A stretch of 64,000 nucleotides of DNA from Lithospermum erythrorhizon (lineage: Eukaryota > Streptophyta > Magnoliopsida > Boraginales > Boraginaceae). Below the pieces are notes generated by a model that did not search any database, had not been told where the DNA came from, and worked only from the letters and a program-made list of their open reading frames with translations. The DNA is taken from assembly GCA_019722365.1 (NCBI GenBank), contig JADFUC010001920.1, positions 124,001 through 188,000 on the forward strand. Direction: 5' to 3'. The translations under genes were made by a program, and so were the position numbers. Shown here piece after piece: positions 12,334 to 23,199 of this stretch. The number at the start of each line of letters is the position of its first letter. The first letter of the stretch is position 1.

Positions 12334-13734
12334 GATGTGGAAGGAGCAGTGCAACTTCAGGAACAGCTTATTGGACGATATGAAGCAGAAGAAAATGCAC
12401 AGAGAGAATGGGAAGAGAAGTTGAGAGAAAATAATACTAGTTCACCTGTTTCCCCCTCTTTTTGTTTCTCAGGACTCACTTGATCCTACTAACAACTCTG
12501 ATGTGACTGAAGAAAGAGATGATGTCAAGTCAACATGGAAGTCGAGCTCAGCTGCGGCTATAATATAGATAGAGCAGGTACTAGCTCAAATGAAGTTATT
12601 ATGCCCAAGGATTTGTCATTGCCGCTACATGTACATCCAAGCGTACAGGAAAAGGACGATGAAATTGCTCGTGAATCATACAAGCCTGGTCGTGGGACTT
12701 CTTCTAGCATGAATGAGAATTCTGATCAACTTCACTAAGTAAATCATAATCACATTTTTGGTAGTAGAGATACATCCGTTCATTCAAGTGCAGATGATAG
12801 TTCTTTAGGAAGCAAGTCTCAAGGTGCTCTATTGCCCAATGAAACAACCAATGATGTTCGATCTACCCTCAGGCCATGTGGAGATGAAAGTTATTCACAA
12901 AACAGGTATCAAGGTGCTCTAGTGCCCAATAGACCTGCCAATGGCGTTGGACCTGAAACAGAAACTTGAAGATCAACCAATGTTGGAAGAGGGCAGAATT
13001 TCTGGAAGGGTAATTAACCCCTTTGCTTCTGTTATCCAAGATCGGAATAGAGTTGAGATCCCTGGAATAGGATATCCTGACCTTTTCAGATTACCGACTG
13101 ATCTCCAGTGTGAAGCAATTTCAAGACCCAATTCGACTGCCAGTACAACACCGGGATTGAATATGACTGATTACTATCCCAGAATTGTCAGTACTGAGTA
13201 CTTTTCTATCCCTTCCATGGAGCCCAAGCCAAGTGCTCTGGCTAGTCGTCAACTTCATCCCAGTTTGGTTAGTTCTGCTGAAAGCATTTCAAGACTTAGT
13301 CCTGCTAGCTCTGCTATCAAGTCTTCTTCAGATGCAGGGTTATCTTCATCCACAAAATTTTCAGATCTTGATATTCCCTTCACAACTTACCCCTTCAAGG
13401 CTTCCACAGATGCAAATCTTCGTCCTGCTCAAGGTTTGCTAATCTGGATCTTCATGGGAATAATTACCTTCCTTACCCAAGAAGAGTTACATTTCCTGTG
13501 AATCACTTCTCTACAGACATTATTCCTCGACTGGCATTTGATGTAACAAATTTATCGAGTCTTTACAAGAACAATGACAGGTCACATTCTGCTTTCCACC
13601 TATCTTTGGATGATGATTCTAAGGGTCTACCTCCCAAGACTCGTTTTTCCATTTATGACGATCTGCATATTAATGCTCATCCTGTTGTTCACCTCTCATC
13701 AAATGATCAGAATAAGAAAAATCTGCACATGTAG
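12334..13734 (+). pseudogene. Uncharacterised plant coiled-coil protein, 3' part, disrupted
   Basis: A conserved plant-type coding stretch begins without a start codon. The first 38 codons (12334-12447) encode a Glu/Arg-rich coiled coil (QLQEQLIGRYEAEENAQREW). A 25-nt GT...AG insert (12448-12472) follows, then SDVTEERDDV in the restored frame. Later pieces read FRLPTDLQCEA (about 13088-13120) and PYPRRVTFPVNHF (about 13478-13515), ending at TAG 13732-13734. The reading is broken by a frame change near 12533, an in-frame TAA at 12736-12738 with open frame continuing beyond it, a frame change near 12950, and another near 13430. The segment order and motifs resemble a family of plant proteins with an N-terminal coiled coil and a Pro/Ser-rich tail whose function I do not know. 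Four breaks in 1.4 kb argue for a pseudogene, although short introns or sequence error could explain some of them. The 5' half is absent. Confidence 0.6.
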
Positions 13735-13884
13735 CTTGCATGGCACTTGATCATCACTTCTAATAATCAGTTTTACTTGTGTTGTAACTTTGGTTTGTAT
13801 ACTGATAGAGTAACATTATGTACAAGGGATTGCTAATGTAAACCTTCAGATCACGTTTTGTTCAATTATCATTGTACTTGTATC

Positions 13885-13890
13885 AATAAA
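13885..13890 (+). terminator. Poly(A) signal AATAAA
   Basis: AATAAA lies about 150 bp after the stop codon of the plus-strand coiled-coil gene remnant, preceded by a TTGTAT-type upstream element in T-rich sequence. Its position suits a plant near-upstream polyadenylation element for that gene. The convergent RLCK gene ends at 14135, so the two 3' untranslated regions probably share the 13.8-14.1 kb interval. Confidence 0.45.
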
Positions 13891-14134
13891 ATTATGTAAA
13901 GCCATTCATTTCTCATTCTTTGATTACACTTTGTTTATACATTGAACATTGATCTGAAATTCATAACCCTTGTTACATATACAAATTATTTTGTTCTTTT
14001 TAACAAGTACACCTACAGTTCCAGAGTTTTACATATAACAATGAACATTTCCAAGAACAACAATGAAGACTTAGTAAGTACCTGGAAATCATTTGAAACT
14101 TACATCACTACACTGAATTTCTGTATCAGTGGTC

Positions 14135-16265
14135 CTATAGTTTTCGGTTGGGAGACTGAATGTGTTCAAGTGTCTGTAGTACTTCTCTCATTGAAGGTCT
14201 CATTTTGGGTTGAGCACTGAGGCACATCACAGCAAGTTGAGCCACTTGCACAGCTTCTGCCACAGAAAATTGGCCTTCCAGCATAGGGTCCATTATGCGT
14301 CTTAATCCTCTCTTTTTAGACAAAGAACCCCTTGTCCAATCAACTAGATTCCGTTGTGGCGAGGGACGTTTAATATCAAAGGAGCACAGGCCTGTAAGCA
14401 TTTCAACCAAGATGACGCCAAAAGAGTAGACATCGATTTTCACCCTTAATTGGCCTGTTACATATAATTAACACCCAAATATATAAAGATGGCATTTCAA
14501 ATGGATCCTGTGGCTATACGTGAAAAGATGAATGAATATCGTAATTTACCTGTTGCCACATACTCGGGAGCTGCATAACCCTTTGTTCCCACTATAGTTG
14601 TCAATACATGTGTACTTCCGGTAGCAGTGGTATGAAACCTTGCGAAGCCAAAGCCACATATCTTCACATTATAAGACTGAGAAAGGAAACAATGAACCAA
14701 TTTAGGGAGCAAAGACGTCTAAGGAACACCTTGAAACTGCTATTCTTACAGTTCTCAATGAAATAAATTTGACATCTCTCTTTTTGTTCTAGCTCGTGAA
14801 TGGAGAAAAATTGAAAATATCCATATAGATGGAACAAGTGAAAACCACCCCGAATTGTTTTTTGGGATAATATATGACAAATTTGCCTCTACTCTAAATA
14901 TCTAACAATGACTCAGGGTTGTAGTCTGCTTGAATCTTACCTCATCGAGCAATACTTTCGAAGACTTGATGTTTCTGTGAATTATTGGTCTCTCTAGTGA
15001 ATGCATGAATGCCAGACCCCGTGCAACATCAGTGCAGATCTTGAGTCTTAAGACCCAAGAGAGTGGTTGGACCAAAGGATCCCCTAAGACAAATAGAATC
15101 AAATACATCAATTCAGTGTCACCGTCTCAAACTGCAACAGCACACCCTTGGACAATGTAGTGTAAGCTGAGGACCACGATGGGAAACGTCCAAGAGCATC
15201 GTTACTTTCATACTCTTCAAGTACAGCTTGCACCCTTCCGAAAAGAAGGGAGAAAATTAGAATCGACTATGTAAGTTGCGCAGATAAATCTTACTTGGAA
15301 GAAATAAGTGCTTGTCCAGGCTGCCATTCTTCATGAATTCATGTACAAATAGAAACTCTTCCTTCTCACAACAGTATCCCATAATATTTAAAAGGTTGGG
15401 ATGAGAGACTGTTTTGAGCAAGGACATTTCATTCTGCAAGAATACAAGTTTAAATTAACTGGGATTACTCCTGAATAGTTGAAACTTCGTATTTGCATGT
15501 TAGATGGAAAAGTAACAGAAAAAACTTCAAAACAAACATAAACTAGATGGTTTTAAAACCTGAAAGTCTTCCAATGATAAAAGGCTGTCTGGCAGATGGC
15601 GTTTAATAGAAACCAGTGGTTCACTTCCTATGGACTCAGCAAGCCAACCCCTGTAACATTTTCCAGTAGCACCCTCACCTATTTTGAGATCATCTCTGAA
15701 GTTATTTGTCGCAACCATAAGTTCTGAGAAAGAGAAAATTCTGATACTCTGCTCGAATGAGGGTGGCTGAGATACCTGTGCTGCAATACATGACGCTATG
15801 TTATGGATTGATGAAATTGAGCTAAGGATTTAAAATATACTGTTACACTAAACGTTGTGGTCAGAATCCATATTGAAACTAAAAAGTGTCTGCTAGAGTA
15901 GTAGAATGCACACTTGTGAGAGAACCAACCACAAAACCCTTAAGGTTGATCAAACTAGAGATATATGTCTAAACCTTAACAACATATTTCTATTGCAATA
16001 TTCACAAAATAAAGGTTATACTTCCTCCATTATTATTTGAATAACGGAGGAACCGAGGAAGTATTAGACAAATTAAACCATGCAAGACAAAATTGAAATG
16101 CAATTGCAGAACATCTAAACGGCTGCAGGAAAGGTATGGTAACATGTTTAAGTACTCACAAGATTCTTCCGAGTAAGTCACATTCTGACGGATGTGTGGC
16201 CTAGATTTCTTATGAAATGGTTCCCATAACCATTGCCATGGTAATATTAGCTTAGAAAAGTAGCC
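14135..16265 (-). CDS. Receptor-like cytoplasmic kinase of RLCK-VII type, predicted pseudokinase
   Basis: Six exons can be read on the minus strand with correct borders and matching phases: up to about 16265-16160, 15780-15560, 15433-15295, 15083-14941, 14676-14550 and 14454-14135 (TAG). Domain order is a short basic, Trp-rich N-terminus, a FSFSELMVATNNF lead-in typical of RLCK-VII, the Gly loop GEGATG, the ATP-binding Lys in VSIKRH, then the catalytic-loop segment HRNIKSSKVLLDE, KICGFGFARF, the intact activation end GTKGYAAPEY, KIDVYSFGVILVEML and a short C-tail. HRD has become HRN and DFG has become GFG, so both catalytic Asp residues are missing while the Lys and Gly loop remain. By kinase rules this is a pseudokinase. 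Such RLCKs normally act at the plasma membrane below immune or growth receptors. No start codon is visible: the first exon reads G-Y-F-S-K-L-I just after AAC, where an N-myristoylation MG start would be expected. Upstream lies a same-strand kinase (see 16247-17233). Confidence 0.8.
16019..16063. mobile_element. Stowaway-like MITE remnant in RLCK intron 1
   Basis: A 45-bp imperfect palindrome flanked by TA has ends reading TACTTCCTCC... and ...GAGGAAGTA, close to the CTCCCTCCGT terminal inverted repeat of Stowaway (Tc1/mariner-type) MITEs. The internal part is almost wholly lost. It sits inside the first intron of the RLCK gene (16159-15781). Confidence 0.5.
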
Positions 16266-17233
16266 GTTTCTGTTAAGAAAAGTAGCCGTTTGTCTGGCCT
16301 TCCACTCAAAACAACCAATAAAACAACCCCAAAAGCATAAACATCAGTCTTCTTTGATACCCTTTGTGTTAAGAAATATTCCGGATCCATGTACCCAAAT
16401 GTGCCTTTGACATTTGTGCTAACATGGCTTTGCGATTGGTTAACACTCTCTAATTTTGCCAACCCGAAATCTGCAATTTTAGCTATAAACTTGTCATCAA
16501 GTAGTATGTTTGAATCCTTAACATCACGGTGTATGAGTCCAGGCGCTGTGCCAGTATGAAGATAATCTAGACCACGAGCAGCCCCGATGCAAATTTTGAG
16601 GCGGTTTTCCCAAGATAGAGGTGGCTGATCAGCGCCCTTAGTTTGATAGAGATGATCAGCAACGGTTCCCCCTGGCATATACTCGTAAATAAGGATCCTT
16701 TCGTCTCCCTCGTTGCAATAGCCTATTAATGTAACCAGATGAAGATGTCGTAGCCTTGAAAGTGATTCGATTTCCATCCAAAACTCGTCTTCCCCTTGTT
16801 TCGATCCATAGTTGAGTCGTTTTACTGCAACAACCTCCTGTCCATTCTTGATATAGCCCTTGTACACTTTTCCAAATCCACCTCTCCCAATCACTAATCC
16901 ATCCTTGAAATCTTGAGTAGCTGACTTAATCTCTGCAAATGAAAACCTCTGGCACAGTTGGTCATTTGATGAAGTGGATGGTGTACTTTCCTCCTCAAAA
17001 TTGTTTTTATTGCCATTGGAAAACGGCTGCAGCTTATATACAATCACGTTTACCAGAACAATGAAGATGGTTAAACCTGTTGCTATCACATTGCCAATGC
17101 CAAAGGCTGAAACTAGATGCTGGAGTTGCAAAGAGTAATATGTCAAATCTAGTGAAGAAAACATTACAAGTTGCTCAGAGATGAAGACAGGCAACAGATT
17201 GCCTAGGAAACTAGTGTGATTGCAATAACTCAA
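16247..17233 (-). pseudogene. CrRLK1L/FERONIA-like receptor kinase, truncated after kinase subdomain IX
   Basis: A single uninterrupted 328-codon frame. A hydrophobic segment near residues 41-67 is a likely membrane span, followed by a Ser/Asn-rich linker and the juxtamembrane FSFAEIKSATQDF. The kinase follows: Gly loop IGRGGFGKV (115-123), VAVKRL (136-141), HRDVKDSNILLDD (235-247), DFGLAKL (255-261), GTFGYMDPEYF (277-287) and DVYAFGVVLL (297-306). All catalytic residues are present. The Y-C-N-E-G and LxHRDVKxxNILLD style with DPEYF places it near the FERONIA (CrRLK1L) group. After SGRPDKR the frame runs into an unrelated tail and stops, so subdomains X-XI are missing. There is no malectin ectodomain upstream. 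The frame opens on TTG, not ATG; the first ATG is at 17164-17162, just before the membrane span. It is therefore truncated at both ends, or is the first kinase of a fused gene with the RLCK immediately downstream. Confidence 0.75.
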
Positions 17234-17342
17234 GAACTAACAAAGATGGAACATATTTCTTTTTAAGCTTGTCTAGCAATAACTAAAGAACTAGCAACTA
17301 CCTTTGCTCACACAGTTGACTAGGAAACTAGTGTGATTGCAA
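17203..17342. repeat. 23-bp exact direct repeat upstream of the FERONIA-like kinase
   Basis: CTAGGAAACTAGTGTGATTG plus CAA occurs at 17203-17225 and again at 17320-17342, 117 bp apart, with weaker similarity between them (CAATAACTxAAGAACTA). It is a local duplication at the 5' edge of the kinase frame. Confidence 0.7.
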
Positions 17343-17887
17343 GAATTAATACCAAACGACTTGTCATACATTATATTAAATTGTGATATATACCATTAAA
17401 TTTTGGCTTATTGGTCGACAGTTTCACCAAGTTATCTAAGTAATTTTTATGTAGTCTGAGCACATTAATGCTATGCGGATTTTTTAAATTTAAGTCACCA
17501 CTTACGGCACAATATTAAAATTAAAATACGTAGTAAAATATAAGCGCATATTCTGCTTAAGGCGTTTATTGGAATGGCTAACTACGTTATCTGTGAGAGA
17601 CAAAATGTTAAATATTTATGTTATACATAATGAAATGTTGTCCTGTATTCTATTTAATTAGGCTAAGCATGAGGCTAGTATTTTAAAATATTTTCGTAAT
17701 TAAAATAAGCATACAACTTTTGATACATAACGTCATAAATAGCTTTAACCCCTTGATCACTTATCTGTGGCGATAGTATTTTTCGGAGCAAGAAATGATA
17801 ATTTTTCTTATAAATATAATCTTTTCGAGCTACAGATAGAGAGCAAAATAGTCGTTTCATTACTGGCAGCATTCTTGTCTTATAACA
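17234..17887. other. Non-coding region upstream of the kinase pair
   Basis: AT-rich, with no recognisable ectodomain exon for the FERONIA-like kinase on the minus strand. Apart from the short direct repeat, I see nothing supportable. Confidence 0.5.
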
Positions 17888-18012
17888 GCCCAGCCTGCCC
17901 CACCACCTACCCCCACCAAAATGCCACCCACCTTCACCCTCTTTACTCCCGACTGCCCCCACCCCTACCCCCTGCCCCCTACCCCTGCCACCCTCTACCC
18001 CCCCACCACCAC
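17888..18012. repeat. C-rich (G-rich on minus) low-complexity tract
   Basis: More than 100 bp of C-runs broken by A and T (CCCCCACCCCTACCCCCTGCCCC type). On the minus strand it offers many runs of three or more G with short loops, compatible with G-quadruplex folding. It lies about 650-780 bp upstream of the FERONIA-like kinase frame. The open frames crossing it on both strands are composition artefacts. Confidence 0.7.
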
Positions 18013-18089
18013 CACCCAAGATTACAAGCATGGAAGTCCTGCAAGAAAACATACGGATGAGAAATGAGGGAGCAATCTCAGAAAACATT

Positions 18090-20169
18090 AAGTCTCCTTG
18101 CCACTTTATAAATATATATCATGAAGCTCATCTATAATGCTTGATTATGCAATATATATCGTTGATTAAGGATTCAGAAGAGGTAATTCAGAATCCATTG
18201 CTAGATACCTTTTCTGTAAGGGTAATAATAGAAGCAGTAGAGGAGCCCTGATATATTTATGAGGTAATTCAATTTTCTACTTTTATTTTCAATTTCAGAT
18301 TAAATTGTTAGATTATTTAATATTTATAATCTAATTATGGTCCATACAATATTAAAAGTCTAATTCCCAATAATATGGATTTTAATATGATGGTTATACA
18401 TTAAAGATTAATTAGTAGAGTGTTATTTCCCTCTCTTCTACCACATAAATTATATTTAAGGAAACGCAATGAATATCTTTAGTATGTTAAACTTTGACTA
18501 GCTAGAAATAATGGAATTTTAAAAAGGCTCGAAGATAGAAAGAGAGCGGAGTTTAAGTTCATCTTTAAGTTTCAGTTTATAATGGATGAGGTAATATTCT
18601 TTGTCAATAGAATTATATGATTAAGAGTATAAAAAATCTTACAATTAAAATTATAATATTATCTTTACATAAAACACAATTTACCAATTTTAATTCATAG
18701 AATTTTATATTCGTGTAACTTAATTTTACCAATTTTAATTCATAGAACATGTTCGGATTTTTTGGGGGGGGGGTTGACGGTATGGGAGTGGTTTTCTGAG
18801 GATGGAGGTGGTTAGGGGTAGGAATAGGAGTAGGGTATTAGAAAGGAAGAAGAGGGTTGAGATACTATTTAATTATGTAAAATATTTTGAAATATCTTGC
18901 TTATTATTTTGTATAGTGTTAGGGTAAAATAATCATTTTAATTTTTTAAAGGTGGAAAATTAGGTATAGGAAATGAGATAAAACTGTGGTGGTATGCTAG
19001 AATAAGAAGGAAATGCAATGGCCTCTTAGGATAAGATGAATAAGTTAGGCAACGTAGAGGATTCTGCTTGATAGTTTAGGAGCGCTTGTCGGTAAATAAG
19101 CGCTTAAATTTTTAGTAATTTTATAAAAATAGTACATTCGATCCGCTCCAATTTTATTTGCTTATACGTTATTAATCCATTCTTTATTTTATAAATTTTA
19201 GCAAGATTGGCCCCGCAATCCCAATTTTCGACTTAGTCCACTGCTTGATTCATTAAAATTTAACATAAATGTGTTATGGAAATATTATGATGTCTTTATC
19301 AGCTAATAAGCGGAATGAAACTGGCAGGAAGGCTATTAGTTTGCTAACTTTACAAGTTCTTTATTTTTCAGTAATTGTTTTGTATATTATATTGAAAGCG
19401 CATAAATAGGTATTGAATTTGTATTGTATCTAATGTGACAAAGCAATAAAAATATTTTTCTCGCTGGCTTATTATTAACTGTCTACATTTACTTTATTAT
19501 TAGTTATATTTATAATCGTTTATCATTGCGTCAGCTCTCCATTGATGTCATTGAGAATTTAAGGTGTGAATTTTTATCGTTATTAATTTTGAATATATGA
19601 GAATGATATATGTGATTAACAAATTAAAGCTTTAGATATATTTTTGCTTTCGTTTAATATGCAAAGTTAGTTAAATCTGCTTCCGTTTAATATGCAAAGT
19701 TTGTTTAATATATTTCGCATCGATGATGTATGTAAAGGTTTGTTTAATCTGCAAAGCTTTAGAGTTCATAATTTAGCAAAGCTTTAATATATTTCGCATT
19801 GTTTAATCTTAAATATATTTCGGATTGTTTAATCTTCTGGTTTATTTGATTGAATCTTAGTAACCATTAATCAAATTGAATGAGTTTTTTAGACAAAATT
19901 TGATTTGTAAAGCAGACGATGAGGGAAATTTCACGGAGGATAATATTTTTCTTTATTTAAGAACGAAACTAAAGGTTCTTGGGAAACATTTCTCTGATCG
20001 ACTCGGGTTAGTCGATGGCTTTTAATACCTTTAGTAACAACTAATTCAAGAACTTTTCATTAAAAAAAAAAAAAAAAAAAAGCAATCTTAACTTTCATTT
20101 ATGTGCAAGAATGAATGTCAGCTGAATGTTTGGGAATACTACCATCCTAAAGCGTCAGTGGTATAATTA
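18090..20169. other. AT-rich non-coding region with simple repeats
   Basis: No gene is supported. Small features: TTTACCAATTTTAATTCATAGAA is repeated at about 18680 and 18726. A 10-base G-run lies near 18764. A cluster of TTTAATATGCAAAG and TTTAATATATTTCG units lies at about 19640-19840. A 19-base A-run lies near 20062-20081. These fit decayed repeat DNA. Confidence 0.55.
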
Positions 20170-23100
20170 GCTTTCAGATATAGTTCACGAGTTGAAGTAA
20201 TGTGGAGAAATATCGCGACAAAGATATGCTAGAAAAAAACATTACTTTAAATGCTTTACTAATGTGCTCGCGGCGGTAATATCGTGAAAAGGCTTTAAAA
20301 AAATATTGAACTAATCGGTTTAGCACTCTTAGGCGAGCAAAATAATGAGCACTTGATGAAAAAATCATGAGTCACGTTGACTAGATTGACCCGTTTCCAC
20401 AGGCGAATCACGATAATTCAAAACAATGAAAAGCGATTCGTGAGTAAATTGGGCGTGGATGAGGTGGAGTAGTTTTCTCGTCAATCATGCCGTAGACGTC
20501 AAATGCATTATGGGAGCGTGGACATAAGAAGTAAACGATAATAGAGAAAATGATAAATGGAGGAATATATGCTACCGTTGTGGCGGTAAAGACCGTTAAT
20601 TCGCGTGCAATGGAGTACCGAACTATCTTTGTTGAAATTAACTTATCGGATCGATAAGCAATGAGTGGAAACAAAGCTGCGTGAAATGGGTAAAGTGTCG
20701 TAGTCAATTTGATTCCGCCCAACTTGGATGTTGATGAAACCTAGTTAACGGAAAGAAAAGTCGGCGAAGATGAAGCCATCTAGGGCCTTTATTTGCATTT
20801 GTTATTTCTTTTGAATAAGCCTTTGGATCATGGCATTGTTTTAGTTTGATTGAACTTTTTGTGATGTTTTATTTTTAGTTATCGTTGATGTGTTACATTG
20901 GCATTTTGATTTATCAATAATGTTTAACAACTATATTTATCAATTTTCTTAATTTTTAATGTTAAGTCTCGTTTTGTATAATAAAGAACAGTAAGATTCA
21001 CTGTCATAGTTGGTGTTGTGATTATACGTATACAGTAGTTAAATTTGGGAAATATTTGATATTTAGCGGTCATGCATGTAACGACCACACGGTCGTCTGC
21101 GCGAGGTTAGAATCGTCTAGAATCATGGACCTTGAGAATTAAGTGATAGATGGATATTCGATTTTAGAAACCTATCTTGGGAAACAATCGGCGAGAAACG
21201 ATATCTTATTTGTCAATGACTTTTTAAAGGAAAAAGAATTCGTCGTGGTATTAACAGCTTGGCATGTGACGACAAACATCTGTAACTCAGGAGCGCTGAT
21301 ACGTGACCCTCTGACTGACAAGTATCTAAAAGGAAATAGGAATATTTATCACAGGACAATGACAGCGATCAACAAAATAAAAACATGAGGATAAATTCTT
21401 GTGCCATTACTAGCTTTAAGGCCTGGCTTAAAACAATAGGAGGCGAACGGCGCCTGTCCCGGCCTGCTTGATGAAATTACTTGCTTGTAGCGAATAGGGT
21501 GTAAGGCTGCGAGAAGCTTAGTGAATATATATTTCGAGAATGAAATTAGCGCCCGTCAGCGCGATAGTGTACGAAGTGGATGATATTGCGTCGCGATAGA
21601 TAAGTGATACATGTATTATTCAACAGATCTTAATATAAAGTCATTACTTAATTTAATTATCTTTACGTATGTTCATAAATTTGTCATTAGCGGAAACGTT
21701 AAGATGATGGCGATCAACGATAACATCACGTATAATTGAAAAGGCGTAGCAACGATCGACGCTTACTCTGTCAGTGACAGCGGCTTGACGTCCTTATTCG
21801 GCAATTGAAGCCCATTCAGCCAATGACCCAGCCAATCTTATCAACTCGACAAGCTCGGCAATCTTCTGTTCAGCCAGCTATCAGCTAAATGACTCATGAC
21901 TTAGCGACCCTGACTCGATATGAAATTAGAGATTCTCTGACTAATGACCATATAATCGACTTTCGACTGCGAGGGGAGAAACTTAAGCTATCCTTAGAAT
22001 CGTAGCAGTGCGAAGCGATCACGAATGCCGTAACTAAGTGCGAGAAGCGATTTGCGGACGATACAACTCATGACGTCAATTTCGTTACTATTTCTTATAA
22101 TACGACTCAGCAACTCCACCGAAAACACTGTCACATTTCGTAGAGACAGCAGCTTGACCCAATATTTCGACGCGGCAGCATGTCAGCGTATAATTCAACA
22201 TGAAATCACATATATCTGGCATCGCATATCCGTAATGAATAGTTATCAGCGCGCGTGAGATGAATCTTTCGCACCGGTAGCTATATATAAAACTCGTATG
22301 ATCGCGGCCAGCGGACGCTCCCGCGTCAGCCTTAATGACGTTGAGTATAATTACTCTTTTATAATACAACTAGTAAATATCGCGTTACACTATATATTTA
22401 ATTTCATATTTCTTTCACCGAAATAGCAAGCGGAAAAACCCGTTATTAAGTCATGACTTAGATTTTAAATGATCGAATTCGACACTGGTTTCAAAAGCCT
22501 GGCGTTCAGATGTGCTTTACTAATAATCACGTTTCTAACCCGTCTTTGGCACCGAGCCAATTAACGCTACTCGACTTACAAAAGTCATTTTATCCAGAAC
22601 ATTACTGCAATCGCCTAAAATCACAATACTACACCGAAACAACCTAATAATATAAGTCCAAGAGTATAACCTACTTAGCCAATAAAATCGTTTAGAAAAA
22701 GTCGAAGCAAAAAGTCAATGAAGTCACTTATAATCGCCGACAAATTCGACCCCAAAATGGTTATTATCGCGCCATATCGATAATCTAAGCTGAATCATCG
22801 ATTCTATAACATTATAAATGTCAAAGCTCGAGTCAAAATCCTCAAAAGTCAGAAAATACTCCAGTGATTCGAACTTTCTTACCTTAAAAGCGTGAGGATG
22901 AGCTGGGGAAACTTATAGGGAAATTTTAGGGCCGAGAACTGAAATGAGGAGAAATGGAAGAACTTTTCAAGGGAAATAGGGGAGAGGATTTCGGCCCGAG
23001 ACTATGAAAAATAGAAGATGATGATGATAACGACTCGCTTGGATAAGTATGAAAGTGCGTGGGAGTCCATTAAAATATCTCGAAATCGTGCGAGTACCGT

Positions 23101-23199
23101 TCGGTTCGGTTTAGTTTCGTCTCGTTTAACATGACTCAAACATAAATTAACTTGGCTTGAATAATATTCTGATAATCTTTCGCTGAACGGGTTATTACA
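20170..23199. other. Unassigned region 5' of a copia polyprotein
   Basis: The region precedes the protease of the plus-strand copia element and would be expected to hold its 5' LTR and gag. I cannot recognise a nucleocapsid motif or an LTR pair. The composition is unusual for this window, with frequent CGA/TCG trinucleotides and many stops in all frames. None of the short open frames has a recognisable domain. Confidence 0.35.

Noticed and set aside
17675..18088. 137-codon Gly-rich open frame on the minus strand (and a Pro-rich frame on the plus strand)
   Set aside because: Both are translations of the C-rich low-complexity tract; the flanks show no coding character.
20408..20722. 104-codon minus-strand open frame with hydrophobic stretches
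   Set aside because: No recognisable motif, and it lies in a block where all frames look random; I could not support it as a gene.
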